A model generated the notes under the pieces. That model was not told where the DNA came from and searched no databases. It saw only the letters and a list, made by a program, of their open reading frames with translations. Below are positions 35,427-44,817 of a stretch of 64,000 nucleotides of DNA, one piece after another. Location: assembly GCA_027483505.1 (NCBI GenBank), contig JAIXUP010000001.1:1-64000 (forward strand), read 5' to 3'. Origin of the DNA: Hyphomicrobiales bacterium (GTDB lineage Bacteria; Pseudomonadota; Alphaproteobacteria; Rhizobiales; Beijerinckiaceae). The position numbers were made by a program, and so were the translations under genes. Positions within the stretch are counted from its first letter, which is position 1. Each line of letters begins with the position of its first letter.

Positions 35427-36977
35427 CTAGGACTTGAACGAATAGGTGTTCGGCAGCACCCAGCCATTGTCATATTTGGTGATGGTCACCTCGTTGCGGT
35501 GAACGATGGTCTTCACCGTCTGCAAGAGCGGAATGGTGAAGCCGCGCTCGGCAGCGAAGCGGTGGGCGTCGCGATAGCCCTGGATGCGCTTGGCCTCGTC
35601 CGTTTCCGTGAGCAGGGGCTGGATCCGCGGTGCAAGCTCCTCGGTCTTGAAGGCCGAGAAGATCGACTTCGGGTCAAGCAGGTAGCCGCCATACATTTCA
35701 GGATCGCCGACCGCGTTGCCCCATGAAAACAGGGTCGCCTCGGGCAGCGTACCGGCCCGCAGCCGCTCCTGGTAGACCGACAGTTCGATCGGCTCGAGAT
35801 CGGCATTGATGCCGACACGCCGCCACATCTGCACGATGGCGCGGGCCATTTCGAAATCGTTCGGGAAGGCGCCGTTCGATGAGGCGAACTTGATGTTGAG
35901 CGGATTCTGGGCGCTGTGGCCGAGGTCGCGCAACAGCGCCTGCGCGCGTTCGGTGCTGAACTGGAACTCGAAATCCGGCGGATAGCCCGGCGTCCCCTTC
36001 GCGGCAGGCACCGAGATCGGCGTCGCGGCGCCCCCGAACAATGCACGGGAGATCGCCACCTTGTCGATGGCGTGATGGGCGGCGAGGCGGGCACGATCAT
36101 CGGCAAAGCCGCCATTTCTGGTGATCTGCAGCAGCATGATGTCTGCGATCGGATCGAGCCGCGCCGTCACGCCCGGCTGGGTTCCGAGGCGCTGTGCTTC
36201 GCGGATCGGCACGTCGATGGCCACGTCCGCGCGGCGGCTTTCGAAGGCGGCGACCCGTGCGGTCGGATCACGCACGATCTCGATGGTGACCTTCGGGATC
36301 GCCGGCTTGCCTCCCCAGTAGCGGTCATTGGCTTCAAGAACGATGCGCGCGCCCTGCTGGTACTCGACCAGCCTGTACGGGCCGCTGCCGACGGGCTTGG
36401 CGGTGAACTCCGCCAGCCCGACACGCTCGACATAGGCCTTCGGCACCACGAAGCTGCACAGGAAGGCGAGCCACGCGATTGCGGAGGGCATCGGCTCGGA
36501 AAACTTCATCACGGCCTTCGTCGGGCTCTGCACCTCGATGTCCGTCACCTTTCGCCAGATGAACGCCGTGTCGAGACGGCGGCCGCCTTCGGGGACGGGC
36601 AGCTTCGCACGCTCAAAGAAGGAGAAGCGGAAATCGGCGGCCGTCATCGGGGTGCCATCGTGAAACACCACATCCGGGCGGAACTCGAGCGACAGGGTCG
36701 TGGGATTGTCGAAGGCCCATTTGGTGATCAGCGCCGGCTTGATGCTGACATCGGGGTTCTGGGTCAGCGGCTGGTCGAAAACCAGCTTGTAGAGCGACTG
36801 CACCGCGGCGAGGGTGCGCGCGTTGGGGTCCCAGGTCGGCACGTCGGCGGGAAAGGCGAGCGTCAGCTGGCCCTGTGCGGCGGCCTGGGCCAGAACCGCG
36901 CGCGGCACGCCGAGCGCCATCAGGGCGCTGGCGCCTGCGCCGAGCTTGATCAGATTGCGTCGATCGATCGTTGTCAT
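35427..36977 (-). CDS. ABC transporter substrate-binding protein, family 5 (peptide/nickel type)
   Basis: The product has 516 residues. The N-terminus has an RRN twin-arginine-like motif (TIDRRNLIKLGAGAS) and ends its signal near RAVLAQAAA, so Tat export is likely. Family 5 features include FDQPLTQNPDVSIKPALITKW, VFHDGTPMTAADFRFSF and AKPVGSGPYRLVEY. It supplies substrate to the DppB/C-type permeases, its stop lying 79 bases before theirs begins. The substrate is unknown; the catabolic neighbours suggest an aromatic or conjugated compound. Confidence 0.92.
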   Translation of the reverse strand: MTTIDRRNLIKLGAGASALMALGVPRAVLAQAAAQGQLTLAFPADVPTWDPNARTLAAVQSLYKLVFDQPLTQNPDVSIKPALITKWAFDNPTTLSLEFRPDVVFHDGTPMTAADFRFSFFERAKLPVPEGGRRLDTAFIWRKVTDIEVQSPTKAVMKFSEPMPSAIAWLAFLCSFVVPKAYVERVGLAEFTAKPVGSGPYRLVEYQQGARIVLEANDRYWGGKPAIPKVTIEIVRDPTARVAAFESRRADVAIDVPIREAQRLGTQPGVTARLDPIADIMLLQITRNGGFADDRARLAAHHAIDKVAISRALFGGAATPISVPAAKGTPGYPPDFEFQFSTERAQALLRDLGHSAQNPLNIKFASSNGAFPNDFEMARAIVQMWRRVGINADLEPIELSVYQERLRAGTLPEATLFSWGNAVGDPEMYGGYLLDPKSIFSAFKTEELAPRIQPLLTETDEAKRIQGYRDAHRFAAERGFTIPLLQTVKTIVHRNEVTITKYDNGWVLPNTYSFKS

Positions 36978-37004
36978 CTTCGTCGTGCTCCCTCTTTGTT
37001 GCAG

Positions 37005-38549
37005 TTATGATTGAGTTCTGGACAGGCGTTGCGCGATGGCGGCTCCGAGGCGGGCGCCTGTGTCATCGGCCAGCGCCAGCTTCCGGTAGCTGGCAAGCTC
37101 GGTCGCTGCGGCGGGGCCCTTCAAATCCGGTATGATCGCCATGATGGCCGCATAATTGGCCGCTCCGCGGGCGTGGGTGTCGCCATAGCCCTTCACCAGA
37201 TTGCGCAGTTCGGCGACCTCTGTCGCCAGGGCGCAGTCGCGCGCTGCCGTTTCGGCCACCACTGCGAGCCAGCCAGACAGATCAGCCTGTTCTGTCTGGA
37301 AACGCATGGACCGGCGGCGCCACGGCTTCATACCGGCGACTGCGTAAAGCAGCAGAAAGCCACGGATGGAGGTGGTTTCGACAATCCGCCCCGAGCTTGT
37401 GAGGTTCTGGACGAAGGTGCGCGCCAACTTGTTCCTGAGCAGGAACCGTCCGAGCGCAGCGGGAACTGTTTCTGCGATCTCCTGCAGGCGCGGATGCATG
37501 TATTCGCGGATCTGCAGGATCTGGTCATCCCTTGCGCTGACCTCCGCCGCGACGCGTTCGAACCGTGCGCTGCGGATCTTGAGGTCCGCCACGCGGATCG
37601 GATCCTCGAAGGTCATGCCCAGGGCCAGATAGCGGGCCGTCTCCGTCAGGACCTTCGCTGAACCATCGCCGTAGAGCCGCTCCACTTCCGCGATCGGCTT
37701 CAGGCGCTCTACATAGAGTGCCGCATAGTCCAGATCCTGAAAATCAAGGCAGCGGGTGATGCCCGCCGTGATCACCGGAAGGGCGGCGGGCGCGAACAGG
37801 CGGGCCGCCTCCCGGGCCAGTCCCGCCTCGTCGGCCGGTTTGGGCAAGGGAACATCGACGGGCACCGGCTCGATCGCCGGTTGCCGGCCGCTGGCCGTTT
37901 CATAGCCGGCGGCGAAGGCGCGTTTCGAAGCCGCAACGCCTATACCGCCAGTTTCGATGGTGGTCTCGAAGGCGGCCCGATCGAAGGGCAGCGCGCCGGA
38001 AGCGGCCAGGGCCCCGAACAGGACCGCAGAGATCACGCTGCCGGTCTTCTCCGCAACCGCCTGCATGTCGAAGCTGACCAGCCGGGCGGCGGCCGAGCGG
38101 GCCGCGTCGATCAGGGCGGCCTCGTCGACCCGGCCATCCGCGAGCGCGATCTTCTCGGCAATCGCAAAGACGCGATGGGTCGAGGCGATGAGCACGGTGC
38201 GGTCGGGTGTGACGATGCCGCGCTGGATGGCCCGGCCGGCTTCCATCAACTCGGAGGCGATGACGATGTCGACATCGCCCGGCACCGGCATGAGCGCCAG
38301 AACCGGCTCGCGCCCGTTGAGGGCGGCTTCCGGAAACATCTCGACATAGTAGATCGTCGCGCCGGTGCGCTGGGCGACGCCGGGAACCGAAGTCATCTGC
38401 GCCAGATGCCCGTTGGCCTCGGCGAGTTCGACCAGCCAGTTCGCCAGCACACCGCCGCCTTCGCCGCCCATGGCCAGAACCGCGATGCGGATGGCCCGGA
38501 CGCCTGCCGTGCCGGGGGAGCTGGCATGCTGTGGCGCCCGGATGTTCAT
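37005..38549 (-). CDS. iorB: Indolepyruvate oxidoreductase subunit beta-type protein (IorB with C-terminal extension)
   Basis: The product has 514 residues. The first 200 residues form the pyruvate:ferredoxin oxidoreductase gamma-type domain: RIAVLAMGGEGGGVLANWL, SVPGVAQRTGATIYY and ETGGIGVAASKRAFAAGYE. The C-terminal 300 residues are a helical extension common in alphaproteobacterial IorB homologues. With IorA it should oxidatively decarboxylate aryl-pyruvates or other 2-oxoacids to acyl-CoA. It starts seven bases after iorA. Confidence 0.88.
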   Translation of the reverse strand: MNIRAPQHASSPGTAGVRAIRIAVLAMGGEGGGVLANWLVELAEANGHLAQMTSVPGVAQRTGATIYYVEMFPEAALNGREPVLALMPVPGDVDIVIASELMEAGRAIQRGIVTPDRTVLIASTHRVFAIAEKIALADGRVDEAALIDAARSAAARLVSFDMQAVAEKTGSVISAVLFGALAASGALPFDRAAFETTIETGGIGVAASKRAFAAGYETASGRQPAIEPVPVDVPLPKPADEAGLAREAARLFAPAALPVITAGITRCLDFQDLDYAALYVERLKPIAEVERLYGDGSAKVLTETARYLALGMTFEDPIRVADLKIRSARFERVAAEVSARDDQILQIREYMHPRLQEIAETVPAALGRFLLRNKLARTFVQNLTSSGRIVETTSIRGFLLLYAVAGMKPWRRRSMRFQTEQADLSGWLAVVAETAARDCALATEVAELRNLVKGYGDTHARGAANYAAIMAIIPDLKGPAAATELASYRKLALADDTGARLGAAIAQRLSRTQS

Positions 38550-38556
38550 GTGCGGC

Positions 38557-40719
38557 TCACGCGGCGGCCTGAAGCGGCGCGCGCCGCTCGAGGCGCCGCT
38601 GCAGGAAGCCGATCACCGTGCGCCGGATATCGGCCTTCATCAGGTCCCAGCGTGTCGGATTGTTGATGATCGAGGCCCGGTAGAAGGACGGGCACAGGAT
38701 CGCCGCGTGGGCGACTTCGCCGCACAGGCCGCAGCCGACACAGGAGTTGATCACCTTGGTTACTGGGTCCTTGCGCAGCGGATCGGGATTGGGGGCCAGA
38801 GTCAGCGAGGGGCAGCCCGAGAGCCGGATGCAGGAGTGATCGCCTGTGCAGGTGTCGGCATCGACGCCGTAGCGCTCGCGCACCACGCGTTTGCCGTCGC
38901 CGATAGCCTTCTGCACGAGCGGCTTTTCGCGGCGTTGCCGGTTCAGCATGCATTCCGATTGGGCGACAATCACCTTCGGGCCCTCTGCCGGGGTGGTCAG
39001 TGCCTCGCGAAGCGTGCCCATCATCGTCTTGAGGTCGTAGGTGTTGGGCAATGTCCTGGCCCAGGTCACGCCGATGCCACGCACGGCGGTTTCGATCGAG
39101 TGCTGCGTCGCGCGCCGGTCGCTGGCATGGTGGGATGACAGGATGTCCTGCCCTCCGGTCGCTGCGGAATAGCCGTTGTCGACGACAATGATCACGCCGT
39201 CGGACTTGTTGAACACCGCGTTGCCGACCGAGGAGACAAGGCCGTTATGCCAGAAGCCGCCATCACCCATGATGGCGATCGACCGCTTCGAGGGCTTGTC
39301 AGGTCCCTTGACGTTGAAGGCGGCCGCTCCGGCCCCGCCGAGCCCGTAGCCCATGGTGGTTGCGCCGATGTTGAACGGCGGCAGGATCGAGAACAGGTGG
39401 CAGCCGATGTCGCAGGAGACATGGTGCTGGCCGAGTTCGCGCTCCACAAGCTTCATGGCGGTGAAGATCGGGCGTTCCGGGCACCCCGTGCAGAAGGAGG
39501 GCGGGCGGCCATGGACATTACCATCCAGCGAGGCCAGCGCCGCCTTGAGCCGGTTGTCGCCGGGGTTGGCCACGGACCCGGCAGCCAGCGAGGGATGGTA
39601 GCTCCTGACAAACTTGCCGAAGCCGTCCTTCATCACCTGCCCGGTGTACTCGCCGGCCATTGGCAGCAGGTCCTTGCCATGCACCTTCGTCTGCAGATCG
39701 GCGCGGCGCAGGATGGTGCTGATCGCCTGTTCGATGAATTCGGGTTGGCCCTCCTCGACGATCAGGATGGCGCGCTTGCCCGTGGCGAAGCGGATGACCT
39801 CCGCATCAACCAGCGGATAGGTCACGTTGAGCACATACACGGGCACGCGCGACTGGCCATAGGCGTCGGCCAGCCCCATCAGCTCAAGCGCCCGCATGCC
39901 GGTGTTGTACATGCCGCCCTGCATGACGACGCCAATGTCCGAGACGTCGCCGTCGAAGACTTCGTTGAGGCCGTGCTCCTGAACGAACTTCACGGCCGCC
40001 GGCCAGCGGACTTCGATCTTCTCCTTCTCGTGCAGATAGCTCGCGGGTGGCAGCACGATCCGGTTGACGTCGCGCACCGGGTTTTCGAGCGCATCCTTCA
40101 GCGTGAAACCCGGCCGGACATTGTCCTTCGTCTTGAATCGGCCGGTGACGTGGCAGGTCCGGATGCGGACCTCGAGCATCACCGGCGTGTTGGTGGCTTC
40201 CGAGAGTTCGAAACCCTTCTCGACGCATTCCACGATCTTCGGGAGGTTCGGGCGCGGGTCGAGCAGCCAGATCTGGCTCTTCATCGCGAAGGCATGGCTG
40301 CGCTCCTGCATGATCGAGGAGCCCTCGCCATAGTCCTCGCCGACGATGATCATCGCGCCGCCCTTGACCCCGCCCGAGGCGAGGTTGGCAAGGGCGTCGG
40401 AGGCGACATTGGTGCCGACAGTTGACTTGAACGTCACCGCCCCGCGCAAGGGATAGTGCACGGAGGCCGCCAGCATCGCGGCAGCCGTGGCTTCGCTGGC
40501 GCTCGATTCGAAGTGAATGCCCAGTTCCGCCATGATGTCCTCGGCGTCCGCGAGCACATCCATCAGGTGGGAGATCGGCGCGCCCTGATAGCCGCCGACG
40601 TAGGAGACGCCGCTTTCCAGCAGGGCCTTGGTGATCGCCAGAATGCCCTCGCCACGGAATTCATCGCCGGCGCCGAGCTTGAGCGACTGCACCTCTTCCT
40701 TGAAGGACCGTTCGGCCAT
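38557..40719 (-). CDS. iorA: Indolepyruvate ferredoxin oxidoreductase subunit alpha-type protein (IorA)
   Basis: The product has 720 residues. The N-terminal domain shows GEGILAITKALLESGVSYVGG and SSASEATAAAMLAASVH, and the central part the TPP-binding motif GDGGFWHNGLVSSVGNAVF. Cys-rich clusters near 655-700 (HSCIRLSGCPSL and CVGCGLCGEVAHAAIL) indicate Fe-S centres. It uses TPP and CoA to convert an aryl 2-oxoacid. With iorB it lies between a cyclase-family hydrolase and a complete ABC importer, so it is probably the central oxidation step of the catabolic unit. Confidence 0.9.
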   Translation of the reverse strand: MAERSFKEEVQSLKLGAGDEFRGEGILAITKALLESGVSYVGGYQGAPISHLMDVLADAEDIMAELGIHFESSASEATAAAMLAASVHYPLRGAVTFKSTVGTNVASDALANLASGGVKGGAMIIVGEDYGEGSSIMQERSHAFAMKSQIWLLDPRPNLPKIVECVEKGFELSEATNTPVMLEVRIRTCHVTGRFKTKDNVRPGFTLKDALENPVRDVNRIVLPPASYLHEKEKIEVRWPAAVKFVQEHGLNEVFDGDVSDIGVVMQGGMYNTGMRALELMGLADAYGQSRVPVYVLNVTYPLVDAEVIRFATGKRAILIVEEGQPEFIEQAISTILRRADLQTKVHGKDLLPMAGEYTGQVMKDGFGKFVRSYHPSLAAGSVANPGDNRLKAALASLDGNVHGRPPSFCTGCPERPIFTAMKLVERELGQHHVSCDIGCHLFSILPPFNIGATTMGYGLGGAGAAAFNVKGPDKPSKRSIAIMGDGGFWHNGLVSSVGNAVFNKSDGVIIVVDNGYSAATGGQDILSSHHASDRRATQHSIETAVRGIGVTWARTLPNTYDLKTMMGTLREALTTPAEGPKVIVAQSECMLNRQRREKPLVQKAIGDGKRVVRERYGVDADTCTGDHSCIRLSGCPSLTLAPNPDPLRKDPVTKVINSCVGCGLCGEVAHAAILCPSFYRASIINNPTRWDLMKADIRRTVIGFLQRRLERRAPLQAAA

Positions 40720-40757
40720 CCTGGCCTCCCTGGGGTTGTGGTCAGGTTCCTGCCTTT

Positions 40758-41549
40758 TCAGTCATCGCTGTCAGAGACGAGAGCCAGCACCCTGAGCGGG
40801 CTGCCCGATCCGCCCGCGATCTTGAGCGGCGCCGCGATCAGGACGGCGCCCGTCGCCGGCAGCTGGTCGAGATTGCACAGGCTCGCCAGCCCGAACTTGT
40901 TGGCGCCGTGCATGAGCGCGTGCGCCGGAAAGGCGGGCTCGAACGAGAAGGCCTGGCCGGCATCTGTCCCGACCGCTTCGACGCCCCAGCCGTTGACATC
41001 GCGTTCCTCGACGAGGAAGCGGACGGCGTCGGCATTCGGGCCTGGCACATGCGGGCCATCTTCCTTCATGTTGAGGAACAGGGCCGGGTCGGTGCGCTTG
41101 GACCAGTCGGAGCGCATCAGGACCCATGCTCCCTTCGGGATTTTGCCATGCTCCTTTTCCCAGGCGAGGATGCGCTTGGGCGTGAGCAGGAACTTCTCGT
41201 CCTTCGCGCAGTCCTTCGACACGTCGATCACGCAGGCAGGCGCGATGAATCGCTGCGGATCGACGGTGTCGGTGGCCCCGTCCTCGAGATCCTTGCCGGT
41301 GACCCAGTGCACCGGCGCGTCGAAATGGGTTCCGGTGTGTTCCCCGCAGGCGAAATTGTTCCAGTACCAGGCCGGCCCCTTGTCGTCATAGCGCGAGATC
41401 AGGCTGCTCTCGAACGGCTTGGTGGGCGCAAAGGGCGGCGGCAGCTGGATCACGGGCGTGGAGGGCTGCAGCCGCTGGGTCAGGTCGATCACCTTGATCT
41501 TGTGCTTGACGATTGCCTTCGCCAGCTTTGCGAGCGTGTCCTTGGCCAT
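40758..41549 (-). CDS. Cyclase-family metal hydrolase (kynurenine formamidase-like)
   Basis: The product has 263 residues. The metal-binding motif HTGTHFDAPVHW is complete, and DLTQRLQPSTPVIQLPPP precedes it near the N-terminus. Members hydrolyse formyl-kynurenine, isatin or cyclic amides. Together with the indolepyruvate-type oxidoreductase it suggests an indole- or kynurenine-related branch, but the family is too broad to assign a substrate. It is 38 bases downstream of iorA in the operon order seen from the promoter side. Confidence 0.85.
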   Translation of the reverse strand: MAKDTLAKLAKAIVKHKIKVIDLTQRLQPSTPVIQLPPPFAPTKPFESSLISRYDDKGPAWYWNNFACGEHTGTHFDAPVHWVTGKDLEDGATDTVDPQRFIAPACVIDVSKDCAKDEKFLLTPKRILAWEKEHGKIPKGAWVLMRSDWSKRTDPALFLNMKEDGPHVPGPNADAVRFLVEERDVNGWGVEAVGTDAGQAFSFEPAFPAHALMHGANKFGLASLCNLDQLPATGAVLIAAPLKIAGGSGSPLRVLALVSDSDD

Positions 41550-41581
41550 GATGTCCTCCGTCTTCGCGTTGCCGGCCGTGT

Positions 41582-42976
41582 TCAGAAAACGCGGCCTGGA
41601 TTGAGAATGCCTGCCGGATCGAGCGCCGCCTTGATCGTCCGCATCAGCTCCAGTTCCGGGGCGCTGCGGGTCAGCGGCAGATAGGATTTCTTGGCGCGCC
41701 CGATGCCATGTTCAGCGGAAACCGAGCCATTGAAGCGCGCCACGTGGTTGTAGACAAGCTCTTCGACTGCGTACTTCGTCGCGGCGTCCATCCCCGGACG
41801 CGATGCGATCAGGTGCAGGTTTGAATCGGCCAGATGTCCGAAGAAAACATGCACCATGTCGGGCCAGCGGGCGGAGATGTCCGCCTTGATGGCGGTGACG
41901 GCCTGATCGATCTTGCCGATCGGGAAGGAGATGTCGAAGTTCCCCCCGGGCGGCAGGATCCGGGCGTATTCATACGGGCTTTCCCGGTAGGACCAGAAGC
42001 GGGCCCGGTCCTGGCCGGACTGCGCGACGATCGCATCGGACGCGACGTTGGCCTCGATCTGGTCCGCCAGGAAGGTCTCGAACGCATCCTGCCCTGCCGC
42101 TGTTCCATCGGTTGGCGTTTCGAGCAGGACCAGGAGGGGATGGGCCGTCTCGAAAGGCTTTGGCAATCCGAAGCGGTCGACGGCAACCTGAATGAAGTCG
42201 GCCCACATGGCCTCGAACACCAGAAGGCCGCCGGGCAGGTCACGGCCGGCGGCGCGCAACAGCCTGATCGCACCGTCCACCGACGCCACGGCGACGATGG
42301 CCGAGGCGATCGCGGCTGGCTTCGGATGCAGGCCGATGACGACGCGGGTGACCACGCCAAGCGTGCCCTCCGAACCGATGAAGAGTTGGGTCCAGTCATA
42401 GCCCGCATTGTTCTTCAGCATCTTGTTGAGCGACCGGACGATCTGGCCATTCGGCAGGACGACTTCAAGGCCCAGCACATTGCGGCGCGTCATGCCATAG
42501 CGGATGACCTGATTGCCGCCGGCATTGGTGGCGACATTGCCGCCGATGGTGCACGAGCCGCGCGCGCCGAGGTCGATGCCGCACTGGAAGCCCGCATCCT
42601 CGGCTGCGTTCTGGATGAGCAGCAGGGGCGTGCCGGCCAAGGCGGTCAGGGTGCCGGCGTCGACGTCGATCTCTTCGATGCCGCTCATGCGCTCCAGCGA
42701 GAGGGCGATTTCGCCCTGGCCTGGATGGGCGCCACCGGCGAGGCCCGTCATGCCGCCCTGAGGGGCAACCGGCTGGCCGTGGGCATGGCAGATGCGGATC
42801 GCGGCGGACACCTGTTCGGTGTTGCGCGGCAGCACAAGCGCCAAGGGCCTCGTGGCCGCGACCTTGGTGGCGTCCTGCTGATTGCGCTCTGGAATGTGCG
42901 CACCGATCTTGACGCCATCCGGGCCGAGTTCTGCGAGCAGCGCCGCGACCACACCACCTGCGGGATTGCCAGTCAT
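41582..42976 (-). CDS. FAD-binding oxidase, GlcD/D-lactate dehydrogenase type
   Basis: The product has 464 residues from the ATG at 42976, which overlaps the V4R gene as ATGA. The FAD-binding PCMH region includes PVAPQGGMTGLAGGAHP and GARGSCTIGGNVATNAGG. The C-terminal part has FFGHLADSNLHL and SVSAEHGIGRAKKSYL, which supply the conserved His and Glu of the 2-hydroxyacid branch. It should oxidise a D-2-hydroxyacid to the 2-oxoacid, a plausible step before the IorAB decarboxylase. It is cytoplasmic or membrane-associated. Confidence 0.88.
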   Translation of the reverse strand: MTGNPAGGVVAALLAELGPDGVKIGAHIPERNQQDATKVAATRPLALVLPRNTEQVSAAIRICHAHGQPVAPQGGMTGLAGGAHPGQGEIALSLERMSGIEEIDVDAGTLTALAGTPLLLIQNAAEDAGFQCGIDLGARGSCTIGGNVATNAGGNQVIRYGMTRRNVLGLEVVLPNGQIVRSLNKMLKNNAGYDWTQLFIGSEGTLGVVTRVVIGLHPKPAAIASAIVAVASVDGAIRLLRAAGRDLPGGLLVFEAMWADFIQVAVDRFGLPKPFETAHPLLVLLETPTDGTAAGQDAFETFLADQIEANVASDAIVAQSGQDRARFWSYRESPYEYARILPPGGNFDISFPIGKIDQAVTAIKADISARWPDMVHVFFGHLADSNLHLIASRPGMDAATKYAVEELVYNHVARFNGSVSAEHGIGRAKKSYLPLTRSAPELELMRTIKAALDPAGILNPGRVF

Positions 42977-43479
42977 GATTGCATCTCCTGCGGCTGCGCC
43001 TCGAAGCGGCAATGCTCCGCTCCCATCGCGGCGCACCCGACCTCACGGGCCTGGCAGGGCGCATCGAACACCAGGGTCGCCACGGCGCGCACCATGCCGG
43101 TGATCGCCGCGCAGACCGGTGTCGCGGATGCGCCATAGCCTGCCGCGAAGGGACTGTTGCGGACGTTTAGGGCCAGCATGGTTCCCTGTCGTGTGAACTC
43201 CCACCGGCCCCAGCCCAGCTGCGGCGCGGACTGGGCAATGACGGTCAGCAGGGCATCCCCGGTTCCGCCCATGGCGCGATAGGCCCGCGCCGAGTCCGAT
43301 CCCTGCTCGAAGATCGAATCCTCGAGCGCGGCCAGCGCCAGCGCGCGGGGAGCCGGATCAAGCCGCCGGAAAACCCCCATCAGGGCTTCGGGCCGGATCA
43401 GCATGTAGCGGCGCGTCTGGTCGAACCAGGCGCCAGCCGCCTCATCCAGTTCCAGCCGGTCGCGAAAGCCCTGCGCCAC
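42973..43479 (-). CDS. 4-vinyl reductase (V4R) domain protein
   Basis: The product has 168 residues. The last 70 residues match the V4R domain: TPVCAAITGMVRAVATLVF, followed by AREVGCAAMGAEHCRFEA with the conserved Cys pattern that binds a metal. V4R domains occur as ligand sensors in XylR/DmpR-type regulators and as parts of tetrapyrrole and methane-metabolism enzymes. A stand-alone V4R between an aldolase gene and an FAD oxidase gene is unusual and may bind or reduce a pathway intermediate. It overlaps the FAD oxidase gene by four bases. Confidence 0.8.
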   Translation of the reverse strand: MAQGFRDRLELDEAAGAWFDQTRRYMLIRPEALMGVFRRLDPAPRALALAALEDSIFEQGSDSARAYRAMGGTGDALLTVIAQSAPQLGWGRWEFTRQGTMLALNVRNSPFAAGYGASATPVCAAITGMVRAVATLVFDAPCQAREVGCAAMGAEHCRFEAQPQEMQS

Positions 43480-43482
43480 CGG

Positions 43483-44289
43483 TCAGCTCCCGATCCGCGT
43501 ACGCGCGGGAGCGGGCGCGATCTCGACGCTCGGGGAAGGCGCGGCGGCGAAGCCGGTGCTGGCCTGATTGAAGCCGCGTGAGACCACATCCATGTCGCTG
43601 CCGGTCACCACCATGCGGTAGCCCTGCGCTCGGCGCATCTTCGCCATGTCGAGGTTCGGCGTGAACACGCCGCACGGCGTCCAGGCCGCCTTGCAGGCCT
43701 GATGAACCTGGGCGCAGGCCACCGAATGGTCATGATGCATGGCTGGAAAGGTGCCGATCGACAAAGCGAGGTCGCCGGTGCCGATGAACACCATGTCGAC
43801 ACCGTCCACCGCCGCAATCTCGGCGGCGTTGGCGACGCCCTTCGCGGTCTCGATCATCACCATGACGACGATCTTGTCCGAGCCGGCGACATAGCCGGCG
43901 AAATCCGCCAGCGGCCTCAGCCCGCCGCCAGAGCGCTCGCCATGGGGCGGGTACTTGGCGAAGGCCACGGCCTTCCTGGCCTGCTTGGCGGTCTCGACCA
44001 GGGGCACGATCACGCCTTCGGCACCGGCGTCGAGCGCTGTCCCGATGGCGAAGGCCGTGTTCTCGGCTGTGCGGACCAGAACCGGAATTTCGGGAGGCAC
44101 CAGACCGATCGCAGCTTCAAGCTCGCGGCGATCCCACAACCCGTGTTGCAGGTCCAGCACGATCGCGTCCGGGCGGGACCGCGCCACGATCTCCACCATG
44201 GCGACCGACCCCATGGCGAGCCAGGCCACGCCGAGGCAGCGGCCCGAGGCGATTCCGTAACGCAGATTGGCCCTGTGCGGATCGAACAT
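43483..44289 (-). CDS. HpcH/HpaI family aldolase
   Basis: The product has 268 residues. It has the TIM-barrel features of class II pyruvate aldolases: PDAIVLDLQHGLWDRREL near residue 45, GAEGVIVPLVETAKQARKAV near 90, VMVMIETAKGVANAAEI and MVFIGTGDLALSIG. These enzymes make or cleave 4-hydroxy-2-oxoacids with pyruvate, with the metal held by Glu and Asp of the barrel. It lies in the operon three bases from the V4R and flavin reductase genes, so a retro-aldol step in the catabolic route is likely. Confidence 0.88.
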   Translation of the reverse strand: MFDPHRANLRYGIASGRCLGVAWLAMGSVAMVEIVARSRPDAIVLDLQHGLWDRRELEAAIGLVPPEIPVLVRTAENTAFAIGTALDAGAEGVIVPLVETAKQARKAVAFAKYPPHGERSGGGLRPLADFAGYVAGSDKIVVMVMIETAKGVANAAEIAAVDGVDMVFIGTGDLALSIGTFPAMHHDHSVACAQVHQACKAAWTPCGVFTPNLDMAKMRRAQGYRMVVTGSDMDVVSRGFNQASTGFAAAPSPSVEIAPAPARTRIGS

Positions 44290-44292
44290 ACT

Positions 44293-44817
44293 CTAGCCCA
44301 CTGCCCTGTAATGGCCGTCGTGATAGATCAGGGCCTGCTGTTGCGGATCGGCCAAATGCACGTCTGCGACCTCGCCAATGACGATGTGATGCGTGGCCCA
44401 GTCGCTGACCTGCGCCACCGTGCATTCGAAGGAGACGTTGGCGCCCGACAGCAGCAAGGCCTCGCTGCCCGTGCGCACCCAGCCGCCGAAAGCAAAGCGG
44501 GCAACGCCCTTGGCCACGCGCTGGCCACCAAAGGCCTGGGCCACGTCCTGCTGGCTGGCTGCCAGGACATTGACCGTGAAGCGCGCGCCTTCGGTCAACG
44601 CCGCCGCGATCGACGCCGAGCGGTTTACGCAGACCAGCAGCGACGGCGGATCGGCCGACAGCGAGGTCACGGCGGTCGCGGTCAGGCCCAGCGGCGCCCC
44701 GTCCGGGCCATCGGTGACGACGACGCAGACGGCGCCGGCGAGGGCGCGCATACCCTGCTTGAAGGCCACGGTGGAGGCGGGCCGCCGCATCGCGAGGGCA
44801 GGGCGCGCGGCCGTCAT
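44293..44817 (-). CDS. Flavin reductase (FMN-binding split barrel)
   Basis: The product has 174 residues. GAVCVVVTDGPDGAPLG, LTATAVTSLSADPPSLLVCV and ARFTVNVLAASQQDVAQAF are typical of NAD(P)H:flavin oxidoreductases that supply reduced FMN to two-component monooxygenases. It overlaps the monooxygenase gene by four bases and most likely forms the partner of that enzyme. Confidence 0.9.
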   Translation of the reverse strand: MTAARPALAMRRPASTVAFKQGMRALAGAVCVVVTDGPDGAPLGLTATAVTSLSADPPSLLVCVNRSASIAAALTEGARFTVNVLAASQQDVAQAFGGQRVAKGVARFAFGGWVRTGSEALLLSGANVSFECTVAQVSDWATHHIVIGEVADVHLADPQQQALIYHDGHYRAVG

